This document shows, one piece after another, positions 40,364 through 49,146 of a DNA stretch of 64,000 bases. Position 1 is the first letter of the stretch. The number at the start of each line of letters is the position of its first letter. The stretch is from RYN-230 sp963814645 (GTDB taxonomy: Bacteria; Actinomycetota; Actinomycetes; Streptosporangiales; Streptosporangiaceae), in assembly GCA_963814645.1 (NCBI GenBank), contig CAWFDX010000004.1, positions 2,604,001 to 2,668,000 of the forward strand, in the 5' to 3' direction. The notes beneath the pieces were generated by a model. It did not search any database, was not told where the DNA came from, and saw only the letters and a list, made by a program, of their open reading frames with translations. Position numbers and translations under genes: made by a program.

Positions 40364-42232
40364 TCAGCGGCCGATCGCGTAACCCTGCATGCCGCGCGGG
40401 TTGGCCGCCGCGTACAGCATGCCGCCGTCCCGGGCCACCGCGCTGACCCGGCCCAGCGACCACGGGGCGCGCACGGTGACCCGGTGCCCGCGGGCCGCCA
40501 GGTCCCCGATCACCTGCTGGCCGGCCCGGCTCTCCACGTCGATCTCCCCCGGCGCGGACTGCCGCGGGTAGAACGACGACGGGAAGTGCCGGGTGTGGAA
40601 CGCGGGCGCGTCGATGGCCTCCTGCAGGTTCATCCCGAACACCACGTGGTTGAGGAAGAAGGCCAGCGTCCACTGGTCCTGCTGGTCCCCGCCGGGCGTG
40701 CCGAACGCCAGGTACGGCTGGCCGCCGCGCAGCGCCAGGCTGGGCGTCAGCGTGGTCCGCGGCCGCTTGCCCGGGGCCAGCGTGTTGGGCAGCCCCTCGG
40801 TCAGGGTGAACATCTGGGCCCGGGTGCCGAGGCAGAACCCGAGCCCCGGGATGACCGGCGAGCTCTGCAGCCAGCCGCCGCTCGGCGTGACCGACACCAG
40901 GTTGCCGAACCGGTCGGCCACGTCCAGGTGGCAGGTGTCGCCCGTGGTCGGTGGGACCGTGGCCGGCCGGGCCGCGTCCCGCACACCCTGCCCGGTCACC
41001 TCCCAGCGCGGCGCGGTGCCCGCGCCGGACTCTTCCGCGGTCGGCTCGGCCGCGACCGGGCTGGCCCCGGCGGGCCGCCGCGCCGCCCCGGTGGCGTACC
41101 CGGGCAGCCGCGGCGGCTGGCCGTCCGGGCTGCCCGGCCGCAGCTCCAAGGACGCCTCCGCGCCGACCAGCGCCCGGCGCTGCGCGGCGTAGCCCGCGGA
41201 CAGCAGCCCGTCCAGCGGGACGGCGGCGAACCGCGGGTCGCCGTACCAGGCCTCCCGGTCGGCGAACGCCAGCTTGGCGCACTCGATGACCGCGTGCAGG
41301 TGGTCCGCGCTGCCCGGCGCCAGGCTGCCCAGGCCGGGCCCGTCCAGCAGCGCCAGTTGCTGCAGGAACACCGGGCCCTGCCCCCACGGGCCGGTCTTGC
41401 ACACGGTCAGGCCCATGAAGTCGAGCCGGGCCGGCTGTTCCACGCTGGCCTGCCAGCCGGCCAGGTCGGTCCCGGACAGCAGCGCCCGGTGCGGCTCGCC
41501 GGTCAGGTCCATGACCTCGGCCCGGGCCAGGTAGCCGTCGATGGCCTCGGCCACGAAGCCCTGGTAATAGGCCCGCCGGGCGGCGTCGATCTGCTTGTCC
41601 CGGTCCGCCCCGGCCGCTTCGGCCTCATCCAGGATCCGCTGGTACGTCGCGGCCAGCGCCGGGTTGGCGAACCGCGACCCGGGCGCGGGCACCCCATCGC
41701 CCAGGTACACCTCGGCCGAGCTGGTCCAGTGCTGGCGGAACAGCTGCTCGGCCGAGGCGATGGCCGCGCTCGCCCCGGCCGTCATCGGGTAGCCGTCCCG
41801 CGCGTACCCGATCGCGTACTGCATGACCGCGCGCAGCGGCAGCCGGCCGTACCGCTGCAGGAGCAGCAGCCAGGTCCCGAACGCCGCGGGCACGCAGGCC
41901 GGCAGCAGGCCGTTCCCCGGGATCAGGTCAAGACCCAGCTCATTGAACGCCAGTACCCGCGCACTGCCGCCGGCCGGTCCCTGGCCGTCCAGCACGAAAA
42001 CCTCGCCGTCGCCGGTGCCGCCGACGATGGGCACCTCGCCGCCCAGCCCGTTCATGTGCGGCTCGACCACCTGGAGCACCAGGCCGGCCGCGACCGCGGC
42101 GTCGAACGCGGTGCCGTCGGCTTCCAGCACGGCCATGCCCGCGGCCGAGGCCAGCCAGTGCGTCGAGGCCACCATGCCGAACGTGCCCGCGAGCTGTGGC
42201 CGGGTAGTAAACGAGGAACCTTGCGGGAACAT
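40364..42232 (-). CDS. ggt: Gamma-glutamyltransferase family protein
   Basis: 622-residue Ntn-hydrolase of the gamma-glutamyltransferase family, made as a precursor that cleaves itself before the catalytic Thr. The large-subunit part has MVASTHWLASAAGMAVLEADGTAFDAAVAA and EPHMNGLGGEVPIV. The small subunit begins at the Thr in TGDTCHLDVADRFGNLVS, followed by PGLGFCLGTR and RTTLTPSLALRGGQPYLAFGTPGG. No signal peptide is visible, so it is probably cytoplasmic. The ATG at 42232 is chosen since AGGAG is five bases upstream on the minus strand; a TTG at 42262 is the alternative. A disordered Pro/Ala stretch precedes the cleavage site. Confidence 0.92.
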   Translation of the reverse strand: MFPQGSSFTTRPQLAGTFGMVASTHWLASAAGMAVLEADGTAFDAAVAAGLVLQVVEPHMNGLGGEVPIVGGTGDGEVFVLDGQGPAGGSARVLAFNELGLDLIPGNGLLPACVPAAFGTWLLLLQRYGRLPLRAVMQYAIGYARDGYPMTAGASAAIASAEQLFRQHWTSSAEVYLGDGVPAPGSRFANPALAATYQRILDEAEAAGADRDKQIDAARRAYYQGFVAEAIDGYLARAEVMDLTGEPHRALLSGTDLAGWQASVEQPARLDFMGLTVCKTGPWGQGPVFLQQLALLDGPGLGSLAPGSADHLHAVIECAKLAFADREAWYGDPRFAAVPLDGLLSAGYAAQRRALVGAEASLELRPGSPDGQPPRLPGYATGAARRPAGASPVAAEPTAEESGAGTAPRWEVTGQGVRDAARPATVPPTTGDTCHLDVADRFGNLVSVTPSGGWLQSSPVIPGLGFCLGTRAQMFTLTEGLPNTLAPGKRPRTTLTPSLALRGGQPYLAFGTPGGDQQDQWTLAFFLNHVVFGMNLQEAIDAPAFHTRHFPSSFYPRQSAPGEIDVESRAGQQVIGDLAARGHRVTVRAPWSLGRVSAVARDGGMLYAAANPRGMQGYAIGR

Positions 42233-42360
42233 TGGCGCTCCTGGGACGGGGGGATAGTGCAAGCTGGACGCAACCAGCGTGCCGGAGTGTGCGTCGTAAC
42301 AGTCAAGACAACCACGGGGTACGAGCTAGTGCCGTACCCGTACAGAGGGGTTACCCGACC

Positions 42361-43047
42361 ATGACACCCTCCGCCCAGGTGGCCCGGCGGACCGGCATCG
42401 CCACCATCCTGCTCGGCACCGCCCTGCTGGCCGCCGCCTGCGCGTCGTCGAACAACGGCGGCAGTACGGCCGCCAGCTCACCGGCCGCGTCCAGCGCGGC
42501 CACCACCCCGGCCCAGGCCGCCACGTCGAGTTCACCCCCGGCCAGCAGCGGGAGCAGCGCGGCCGCGACCCCGTCCACCAGCACGGCGGCCTGCGCCACC
42601 GGCAACCTGAAGGCCGCCGTAGTCACTGGCCAGGGCGGCGCGGCCGCCGGCAGCACGTACTACCCGGTGAACCTGACCAACACCGGCAGCGGCTCGTGTT
42701 CCCTGTTCGGCTACCCGGGGGTGTCCTGGGTCAGCGGCCCGTCCGGCAGCCAGATCGGCCAGCCCGCGACGCGCAACCCGGTCATCACCCCGGCCACCGT
42801 GGTGCTGGCCCCGGGCCAGACCGCGCACGTCACCATCCAGGTGGTGGACGCGGGGAACTACGACAAGTCCACCTGCCAGCCGGTGACCGCGCACTGGCTG
42901 AAGATCTTCCCGCCCGGCCAGTTCACCGCGCTGTACGTCAAGTTCTCCGCGCAGACCTGTTCGGCCAAGCTGCCCAGCAAGCTCGGCAGCCCGCTGTCCG
43001 TGGACGCGGTCAAGTCCGGCCAGGGCAAGGCCGGCGGGGGTCTGTGA
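42361..43047 (+). CDS. DUF4232 lipoprotein
   Basis: 228 residues. Signal peptide with lipobox: TGIATILLGTALLAAAC, the Cys at about residue 24 being the lipidation site, then a long Ser/Ala/Thr-rich linker. The DUF4232 domain starts near residue 80 (CATGNLKAAVVTGQGGAAAGSTYYPVNLTNTG), with SCSLFGYPGVSWV and a Cys-containing end. Typical secreted or surface lipoprotein of actinomycetes; role unknown. ATG at 42361 preceded by AGAGGGG at rather long spacing. Confidence 0.9.
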   Translation: MTPSAQVARRTGIATILLGTALLAAACASSNNGGSTAASSPAASSAATTPAQAATSSSPPASSGSSAAATPSTSTAACATGNLKAAVVTGQGGAAAGSTYYPVNLTNTGSGSCSLFGYPGVSWVSGPSGSQIGQPATRNPVITPATVVLAPGQTAHVTIQVVDAGNYDKSTCQPVTAHWLKIFPPGQFTALYVKFSAQTCSAKLPSKLGSPLSVDAVKSGQGKAGGGL

Positions 43048-43081
43048 CCTGGAGCGGCCGGGCGCGGTAGCGTCCTGGCCC

Positions 43082-44614
43082 ATGGATGAACTCCCGGCCC
43101 GGGTCCGGGCCGTCTGCGATCTGGACATGGCCGAGACCCGCGAGTACTCCGGGCGCCACGAGTACGACGGCCGGGTCCAGGACCTGTCCCCCACCGGGGT
43201 GCGGGACGGCCTGGCCCGGCTGGACCGCGCCCGGGCGGCCGGCCCGGCGTTGCCGGACGCGCACGACGAGGCCCACCTGGCCGCGTTCGAGGCCCAGGCC
43301 CGGGTGGCCTTCGGGGACCTGGAACTGCACCGGCGCAACCCGCTGCTGCACCTGGCCGGGCTGGACCTGGCCTGCTACGACCGGGAGTACGCCCCGGCTG
43401 AGCAGCGGGCCGCGGCCCGGCTGCAGCAGCTGGCCGGGTGGCCGCGGGCGGTGGACGCCGCACTGGCCTCGCTCGATCAGGTCAGCGCGCCGGTGGCGGC
43501 CGCGCTGCTGAGCGGGATCCGCGGGCTGGCCGCGGGCATCCCGGCCGACGCGCCGCCGCCGGTGGCCGCGGCGGCGCGGGACGCGCACGAACGGCTGGTG
43601 CGGCACGTGGCCCGGCTGGCCACCGAGGGCGATCCGGACCCGGCGCTGGGCGCGACCGGGCTGGCCGCGCTGATGGGCAGCGCCGAGGGCATCTCCGTCG
43701 ACCTGGGCCAGCTGGCCCGGCGGGCCGACGCGGAGCGGGACCGGCTGCTGGCCCGGCTGGCCGAGGACTGCGCCCGGATCGACGGCCGCCGCCCGGCGCT
43801 GGAGCTGTGCCGGGACCTGGTCCGCGACCATCCGGGGCCGGACGAGGTAATCGGCGCGGCCCAGCAGTGCACCAGCGAGGCCATCGAGTTCACCCGGGAC
43901 CGCGACCTGGTGCCGTACCACGACGGGGTGTGCCTGGTCGCCCCGGCGCCGGAGTCGCGCCGCTGGGCGATGGCGATGATCTCCACCGCGGCGCCCGGTG
44001 AGCCGGACGCGCCGTCCTGGTTCTACGTGACGCCGCCCGAGCCGGACTGGCCCGCCGACGAGGTGGCGCAGTGGCTGGAGGTATTCAGCGCGACCACGCT
44101 GCCCGGCATCGCGGTGCATGAGGTCGCGCCCGGGCACTTCTCGCACGGCCGGGCGCTGCGCCGGGTCACCGGGCCGGTCCGGCCGGTGCTGCACTCGGCC
44201 GCGTTCCTGGAAGGCTGGGCGCACTACGCCGAGGAACTGTGTGTGGAGGAAGGGTTCCGCGGCGACGATCCCCGGTTCGCGATCGGGGTCTGGCTGGAGG
44301 CCCTGGTCCGGGTCACCCGGCTGGCCTGCGCGATCGGCGTGCACACCGCGGGCATGACGGTGGCAGAGGGCGCCCGCCGGTTCGCCGCGGACACCCACCT
44401 GACCGGCCCGGCCGCGCTGTCCGAGGCCCGCCGGGCCACCTTCGACCCGACCTACGGCCGGTACACCTGGGGCAAGCTGCTGATCATGGACCTGCGGGAG
44501 CGGGCCCGCAAGCAGTGGGGCGACGATTTCACCCTGCTCCGCTTCCACACCGCCCTGCTCAGCCTGGGCTCACCCCCCCTCGGCCTGCTCGGCACCGCCC
44601 TGGACCGCAGCTGA
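43082..44614 (+). CDS. DUF885-family putative metallopeptidase
   Basis: 510 residues, soluble, no signal peptide. The DUF885 hallmark HEVAPGHF (an HExxPGH zinc motif) lies near residue 345, followed about 30 residues on by EGWAHYAEELCVEEG, which supplies the third ligand. N-terminal half is Ala/Arg-rich and helical. These proteins resemble M3/M32-like peptidases; substrate unknown. It ends in a repeat-containing convergent intergenic region. Confidence 0.88.
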   Translation: MDELPARVRAVCDLDMAETREYSGRHEYDGRVQDLSPTGVRDGLARLDRARAAGPALPDAHDEAHLAAFEAQARVAFGDLELHRRNPLLHLAGLDLACYDREYAPAEQRAAARLQQLAGWPRAVDAALASLDQVSAPVAAALLSGIRGLAAGIPADAPPPVAAAARDAHERLVRHVARLATEGDPDPALGATGLAALMGSAEGISVDLGQLARRADAERDRLLARLAEDCARIDGRRPALELCRDLVRDHPGPDEVIGAAQQCTSEAIEFTRDRDLVPYHDGVCLVAPAPESRRWAMAMISTAAPGEPDAPSWFYVTPPEPDWPADEVAQWLEVFSATTLPGIAVHEVAPGHFSHGRALRRVTGPVRPVLHSAAFLEGWAHYAEELCVEEGFRGDDPRFAIGVWLEALVRVTRLACAIGVHTAGMTVAEGARRFAADTHLTGPAALSEARRATFDPTYGRYTWGKLLIMDLRERARKQWGDDFTLLRFHTALLSLGSPPLGLLGTALDRS

Positions 44615-44630
44615 CCCGTTCCCGCTCTGC

Positions 44631-44757
44631 CCTTGGCCGACCGCGTGACTGAGTCATTCCCCGCCCCGTGCCGCCAGCCCCTTGGCCGACCGCGTGGCTG
44701 AGCCATTCCCCGCCCCGTTCCGCCAGCCCCTTGGCCGACCGCGTGGCTGAATCATTC
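44631..44757. repeat. 49-bp tandem repeat between convergent genes
   Basis: Copies begin at 44631, 44680 and 44729, each opening CCTTGGCCGACCGCGTG; the third is truncated after about 29 bases. The first two copies are nearly identical over 49 bases. Each contains a small dyad: TGACTGAGTCA in copy one and TGGCTGAGCCA in copy two, where both arms have changed together. The repeat fills the gap between the DUF885 and histidine kinase genes. Confidence 0.85.
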
Positions 44758-45906
44758 ATGCGCACCGGTGCGCATGAGCGATTCGTTCATGGGGTGCGGC
44801 ACATCAGCGAGGGCGGCTGGGGGCGGGAAGGTGACGGTGATGTCGAGGCCGCCGGCTGGCTGCGCCCGGGCGGTCAGGGTGGCGTGGTGGGCACGCGCGA
44901 TGGCGGCCGTGATGGCCAGGCCGAGGCCGTGCCCGGCCGCCTGGCTGGTCCGCCCGGGAGTGAGCCGCTGGAACGGCTGGAACAGCCGGTCCACCTCGCC
45001 GGGCGGGATCACCGGACCGGTGTTCCGCACCGAGATGGTGGCCTGCCCGGCGGCCTGGCCGGTATGGATCTCCACCTGGCCGCCAGGCACGTTGTGCCGG
45101 AGTGCGTTGTCCACCAGGTTGCTGACCAGGCTTTCGGCCAGGCCCGGATCGCCGTCCGCCGGGGCCCGGTCCAGCGTGGCGGCCAGCTGGAGCTGGCCCC
45201 GCTGCGCCGCCCCGGTGCGGGCCGCCAGCACCGACCCGGCGAGACCTGCGAGGTCGAACGGCTCCGGCTGCTCGATGCCGCGCTCGCTGCTGGCCAGGGT
45301 GAGCAGCGCGTCGATGAGCTGCTCCTGCTGCTCGCCCAGGGCAAGGGCCTGGGTGCAGGCCGCGCGCAGGTCGGCCGCGGGCGCGTCCGGGTCGGCCAGC
45401 GCGACCTGCAGCAGGGCCCGCTCCGCGGTGAGCGGGGTGCGCAGCTCGTGGCTTGCGTTGGCGACGAAGTGCCGCTGCGAGTCGAACGCCGCCTCCAGCC
45501 GGCCGAACAGGTCGTTCAGCGTCTCGCCCAGCTCGGCGAACTCGTCGTCGCGGCGGCCCAGGCTGAGCCGGCGGCTCAGGTTGCTGGCCGAGATGTCCCG
45601 GGCGGTGGCGATGATCGTGCGCAGCGGCCGGAGCAGCCGCCCGGCCAGCAACCAGCCGAACACGACCGACAGCACAGCCATGATCAGCAGGCCGAGCAGG
45701 GAGCTGAACAGCAGCGAGCGGACGTCGGTGTCATGCTGGGCGACCGCGGTGACGCTGCCCGGAGCGCCGACGTGGCTCACGTGCATCACGTCCTTGATGC
45801 TGAGCAGCGGGACAAGCAGCACGGCGGTGCCCGAGGCGAAGAACAGCGCCGCGTAGAACAGCGCGAGCCGCCTGCGCAGCGTGCTCCGGTAGCCGGGACG
45901 AGGCAT
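44752..45906 (-). CDS. Sensor histidine kinase (HAMP-HisKA)
   Basis: 384 residues. Two membrane helices (FYAALFFASGTAVLLVPLL and LLGLLIMAVLSVVFGWLLAG) flank a short extracytoplasmic loop of about 30 residues; then HAMP (RLLRPLRTIIATARDIS), HisKA with phospho-acceptor His in FVANASHELRTPLTAER, and ATPase with N box SLVSNLVDNALRHN and G box GHGLGLAI. The last residues (MNESLMRTGAHE) come from the palindrome and repeat region rather than the conserved fold, so the native end may be earlier. Overlaps its response regulator by one base and is cotranscribed downstream of it. Confidence 0.93.
   Translation of the reverse strand: MPRPGYRSTLRRRLALFYAALFFASGTAVLLVPLLSIKDVMHVSHVGAPGSVTAVAQHDTDVRSLLFSSLLGLLIMAVLSVVFGWLLAGRLLRPLRTIIATARDISASNLSRRLSLGRRDDEFAELGETLNDLFGRLEAAFDSQRHFVANASHELRTPLTAERALLQVALADPDAPAADLRAACTQALALGEQQEQLIDALLTLASSERGIEQPEPFDLAGLAGSVLAARTGAAQRGQLQLAATLDRAPADGDPGLAESLVSNLVDNALRHNVPGGQVEIHTGQAAGQATISVRNTGPVIPPGEVDRLFQPFQRLTPGRTSQAAGHGLGLAITAAIARAHHATLTARAQPAGGLDITVTFPPPAALADVPHPMNESLMRTGAHE
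44757..44776. promoter_or_regulatory. 18-bp perfect palindrome at the 3' end of a kinase gene
   Basis: ATGCGCACCGGTGCGCAT is a perfect palindrome directly after the 49-bp repeats and inside the last codons of the convergent kinase gene, where it encodes MRTGAH. It could act as transcription terminator stem or binding site. No T-tract follows. Confidence 0.55.
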
Positions 45907-46568
45907 CAGTCTCCTCCGATCCGGTACCCGCCCTCACGGACGGTGTGGATGACCGGCGGGTCGCCGAGCTTGGCCCGCAGCCGGCGGATGGTCGTCTTGA
46001 CCGTGGTGGTGAACGGGTCGGCCGCCTCGTCCCAGGCCCGTTCCAGCAGTTCCTCGGCGGGCACCACCCGGCCGGCCGAGGCCAGCAGGCACTCCAGCAC
46101 GGCGAACTCCTTCGGGCTCAGCTCGAGCCGCCGCCCGGCCCGGAACGCCGCGTGCCGGGTCGGGTCGAGGGTCAGCTCGCCGCATTCGAGCACCGGCGGC
46201 AGCGCGGCGGCGCTGCGGCGGCCCAGCGCGCGGACCCGGGCCACCAGTTCGGCGAAGTCGAACGGCTTGGGCAGGTAGTCGTCCGCGCCCAGGCCGAGGC
46301 CGTCCACCCGGTCCCGGACAGTGCTGGCCGCGGTCAGCATCAGCACCCGGCTGCCCGGCCGGCTGGCCACGATCTGCCGGCAGACGTCGTCGCCGTGCAC
46401 CCCGGGCAGATCCCGGTCCAGCACCACCACGTCATACCGGGTTACGGCCAGGTGCTCCAGCGCATCGGCGCCGTCCAGCACCACGTCGACGGCCATGCCC
46501 TCGCGGCGCAGCCCGGTCCCGATCGTGGTGGCCAGGATCTCGTGATCCTCCACCACCAGCACTCGCAT
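45906..46568 (-). CDS. OmpR/PhoB-family response regulator
   Basis: 220 residues. Receiver: MRVLVVEDHEIL, phospho-acceptor Asp in DVVVLDRDLPGVHGD, Thr in VLMLTAAS, Lys in YLPKPFDFAEL. C-terminal winged helix: RRLELSPKEFAVLECLL and TVKTTIRRLRAKLG with VREGGYRIGG wing. The ATG at 46568 has AGGAGG upstream on the minus strand. It is divergent from an ABC exporter with a 21-bp-arm inverted repeat between them, which is its most likely binding site. Confidence 0.95.
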   Translation of the reverse strand: MRVLVVEDHEILATTIGTGLRREGMAVDVVLDGADALEHLAVTRYDVVVLDRDLPGVHGDDVCRQIVASRPGSRVLMLTAASTVRDRVDGLGLGADDYLPKPFDFAELVARVRALGRRSAAALPPVLECGELTLDPTRHAAFRAGRRLELSPKEFAVLECLLASAGRVVPAEELLERAWDEAADPFTTTVKTTIRRLRAKLGDPPVIHTVREGGYRIGGD

Positions 46569-46603
46569 GTGATCTCGCCCTCCTGGGCCAGCATCCCAGG
46601 TCG

Positions 46604-46648
46604 CCGGTGACAGCCAGGTGCCAGCGGCTGGCACCGGGCTGTCACCGG
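46604..46648. promoter_or_regulatory. Long inverted repeat (21-bp arms) between regulator and ABC exporter genes
   Basis: The left arm is 46604-46624 and the right arm 46628-46648, separated by only CGG; 20 of 21 positions pair. Inner core is GGTGCCAG/CTGGCACC and outer core GGTGACAGCC/GGCTGTCACC, so it may equally be read as two nested sites. It sits midway in the 101-base gap between the divergent response regulator and ABC ATPase genes, and is the natural operator for coordinate control. Confidence 0.7.
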
Positions 46649-46669
46649 TCCCGGCGTACAACCTGCTGC

Positions 46670-47599
46670 ATGGCTGAAACAACCATTGAAGTGGCCGGGC
46701 TGCGCAAGCGGTACGGGCCGGTGCTGGCCCTGGACGGGATGTCATTCACCGTCCGGCCCGGCCAGGTCACCGGCTTCGTCGGGCCCAACGGCGCCGGCAA
46801 ATCAACCACGATGCGAGTCATCCTTGGCCTGGACGCGGCCGATTCCGGCACCGCGCTGATCGCCGGGCAGCCGTACCGGACCCTGCGGCACCCGCTCAGC
46901 CACGTCGGAGCGCTGCTGGATGCGGCCGCGCTGCAGCCCAGCCGGTCTGGGCGCAATCACCTGCTCTGGCTCGCCTGCTCGCAGGGCCTGACCGCCAAGC
47001 GGGCCGACGAGGTGGCCGGCCAGGTGGGCCTGCGGTCGGTGATCCGGCGGAAGGCCGGCGGCTACTCCCTCGGCATGCGGCAGCGCCTGGGCATCGCCGC
47101 CGCGCTGCTCGGTGACCCGCCCATCCTCATGCTGGACGAGCCGTTCAACGGCATGGACCCGGAGGGAATCATCTGGATGCGCGGCTTCCTGCGCGCCCTG
47201 GCCGCCCAGGGCCGCGCCGTGCTGGTCTCCAGCCACCTCATGGGCGAGCTGCAGGACACCGCGGACCATCTGGTCGTGGCCGGCCGGGGCCGGGTGATCG
47301 CGGACACCAGCATGCGTGATCTGATCGCGGCCGCATCCGGGAACCAGGTCACCCTGCGCACCATGGCCCGGGAGCAGGCCGCGAAGGCCCTCCGGCAGGC
47401 GGGGGGCGCCGTAGCCGACGCGGCGCACGGCGCGCTGCTCATCACGGGCCTGCCGGCCGAGCAGGTGGTGGTGCTGCTCACTGAGAACGCGATCCCGTTC
47501 GCGGAGGTGTCGGCGCACCGCGCCTCGCTGGAGGACGCCTATCTGCGGCTGACCCAGGACGCGGTGGAGTTCCGTGCAGGCGGGGAGGCAGCGCAATGA
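46670..47599 (+). CDS. ABC transporter ATP-binding protein
   Basis: 309 residues. Walker A GPNGAGKST, signature YSLGMRQRLGIAAALL, Walker B ILMLDEPFNGMDPEG and switch His in SSHLMGEL. C-terminal extra domain of the export type (from about 220). It belongs to the family found with lantibiotic- or bacitracin-like stress exporters, but no substrate can be assigned. ATG at 46670; the stop overlaps the permease by ATGA. Regulation by the divergent two-component system is likely from context. Confidence 0.94.
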   Translation: MAETTIEVAGLRKRYGPVLALDGMSFTVRPGQVTGFVGPNGAGKSTTMRVILGLDAADSGTALIAGQPYRTLRHPLSHVGALLDAAALQPSRSGRNHLLWLACSQGLTAKRADEVAGQVGLRSVIRRKAGGYSLGMRQRLGIAAALLGDPPILMLDEPFNGMDPEGIIWMRGFLRALAAQGRAVLVSSHLMGELQDTADHLVVAGRGRVIADTSMRDLIAAASGNQVTLRTMAREQAAKALRQAGGAVADAAHGALLITGLPAEQVVVLLTENAIPFAEVSAHRASLEDAYLRLTQDAVEFRAGGEAAQ

Positions 47600-49146
47600 C
47601 GGACATGATGTACCGCCCTGGTGTGCAGGCCGGGCCCGATGGGTTCGCGCACCTGCTCCGGGCGGAGTGGGTCAAGTTCCGGACCGTCCGCGGCTGGGTC
47701 GTGGCGATGATCGTGGCGGTGCTGGCCATCGTGGCGCTCGGGCTGGGCCCCAGCATGACGGGCACCTGCGGCAAGAATGGCCCGGCCTCGGGCTGTACCG
47801 GCCCGGTGGGGCCGGGCGGAGAGCAGGTGACGGACAGCTTCTACTTCGTGCACCGGCCGCTGACCGGGAACGGGGACATCACCGTCCAGGTGACGTCGCT
47901 GACCGGGCAGATCCCCACCGTCTCCGGCACCGGGATGCGCAGCGGCCTGATGCCGTGGGCCAAGGCCGGGATCATCATCAAGGCGAGCACCCGGCAGGGG
48001 TCGGCGTACGCGGCGATGATGGTCACCGGCCGGCACGGCGTGCGGATGCAGTACGACTACACCGGCGACCTGCCCGGGCTGGCCGGCTCGGTGTCCGCGG
48101 CGTCGCCGCGCTGGCTCCGGCTCACCCGGTCCGGCGACACGTTCACCGGCTACGACTCGGCCAACGGCACCCGCTGGACCAGGGTGGGCACGGTCACGCT
48201 GGCCGGGCTGGCCCGGACCGTGCCGGGCGGCCTGTTCGCCACGTCCCCGCAATACGCGCAGACGTCCGTGGGCCTGTCGAGCGTGTCCGGCGGCCCGAGC
48301 CGGGCCACCGGCGTGTTCGGCCAGCTGAGCCTGCGCGGCGGCTGGTCCGGCCGCGCATGGGCCAGCACCGCGATCGGGGCGCCCGGCGGCCCGGCGGCTG
48401 GCTCGCCCGGCGGCTTCGCCCAGGCGGGCGGCCGGCTCACCGTGACCGGGACCGGCGACATCGCCCCGTCAGTGTCCGGGGCGACAGGGAACGGCGTCAC
48501 GATTGCGCAGACCCTCATCGGCGTGTTCGCCGGGCTGATCCTGGTGGTCGTGGTGGCCGTGCTGTTCATGACCGCCGAATACCGGCGCGGCCTGATCCGG
48601 GTGACCCTCGCGGCCACCCCGCGGCGCGGCCGGGTGCTGGCCGCCAAGGCGGTCGTGCTCGGCGCCGTCACGTTCGCGGCCGGCCTGGTGGCCTCGGCCG
48701 TCGTGGTCACGCTGGGGCAGCGGGTGCTGCGGAACGATGGCGTCTACGTCTGGCCGGTCACGGCCCTCGCCGAGGTGCGGGTGATCGTCGGCACCGCGGC
48801 GGTGCTCGCCGTCGCCGCCGTCATCGCGCTGGCCATCGCGACCGCGCTGCGGCGCAGCGCCGCGGCGGTCGCCACCGTGATCGTGGTGATCGTGCTGCCC
48901 TACCTGCTCACCGTGGCCGTGCCGATCCTCCCGCTGGGTCCCGCGGACTGGCTGGCCCGGGTCAGCCCGGCCGCGGGCTTCGCCGTGCAGCAGACCCTCA
49001 TCCAGTACCCGCAGGTCAGCAACGTCTACGCGCCGTCGGCAGGCTACTGGCCGCTGGCCCCGTGGGCCGGCTTCGCGGTGCTGTGTGCCTGGGCCGCGGC
49101 TGCCCTGGCCGTGGCCACGTACCTGCTGCGTAAGCGGGACGCATGA
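47596..49146 (+). CDS. ABC-2 permease with large extracytoplasmic beta domain
   Basis: 516 residues. One membrane helix near residue 35 (WVVAMIVAVLAIVALGLG) is followed by about 240 extracytoplasmic residues with the character of a DUF1349/concanavalin-like sandwich: DSFYFVHRPLTGNGDITVQV, AKAGIIIKASTRQGSAYAAMMVTGRHGVRMQYDY and PRWLRLTRSGDTFTGYDSANGTRWTRVGTV. Five further helices follow from about residue 300 (IAQTLIGVFAGLILVVVVAVLFM, then FAAGLVASAVVVTLGQ and others). The RLIRVTLAATPRRGRVLAAK loop is typical of ABC-2 permeases. Probably senses or holds the substrate outside the membrane. Coupled to both neighbours. Confidence 0.88.
   Translation: MTDMMYRPGVQAGPDGFAHLLRAEWVKFRTVRGWVVAMIVAVLAIVALGLGPSMTGTCGKNGPASGCTGPVGPGGEQVTDSFYFVHRPLTGNGDITVQVTSLTGQIPTVSGTGMRSGLMPWAKAGIIIKASTRQGSAYAAMMVTGRHGVRMQYDYTGDLPGLAGSVSAASPRWLRLTRSGDTFTGYDSANGTRWTRVGTVTLAGLARTVPGGLFATSPQYAQTSVGLSSVSGGPSRATGVFGQLSLRGGWSGRAWASTAIGAPGGPAAGSPGGFAQAGGRLTVTGTGDIAPSVSGATGNGVTIAQTLIGVFAGLILVVVVAVLFMTAEYRRGLIRVTLAATPRRGRVLAAKAVVLGAVTFAAGLVASAVVVTLGQRVLRNDGVYVWPVTALAEVRVIVGTAAVLAVAAVIALAIATALRRSAAAVATVIVVIVLPYLLTVAVPILPLGPADWLARVSPAAGFAVQQTLIQYPQVSNVYAPSAGYWPLAPWAGFAVLCAWAAAALAVATYLLRKRDA

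Noticed and set aside
44615..44776. CRISPR array at the 49-bp repeats
   Set aside because: The copies are contiguous without spacers, only two and a half in number, and no cas genes are present.
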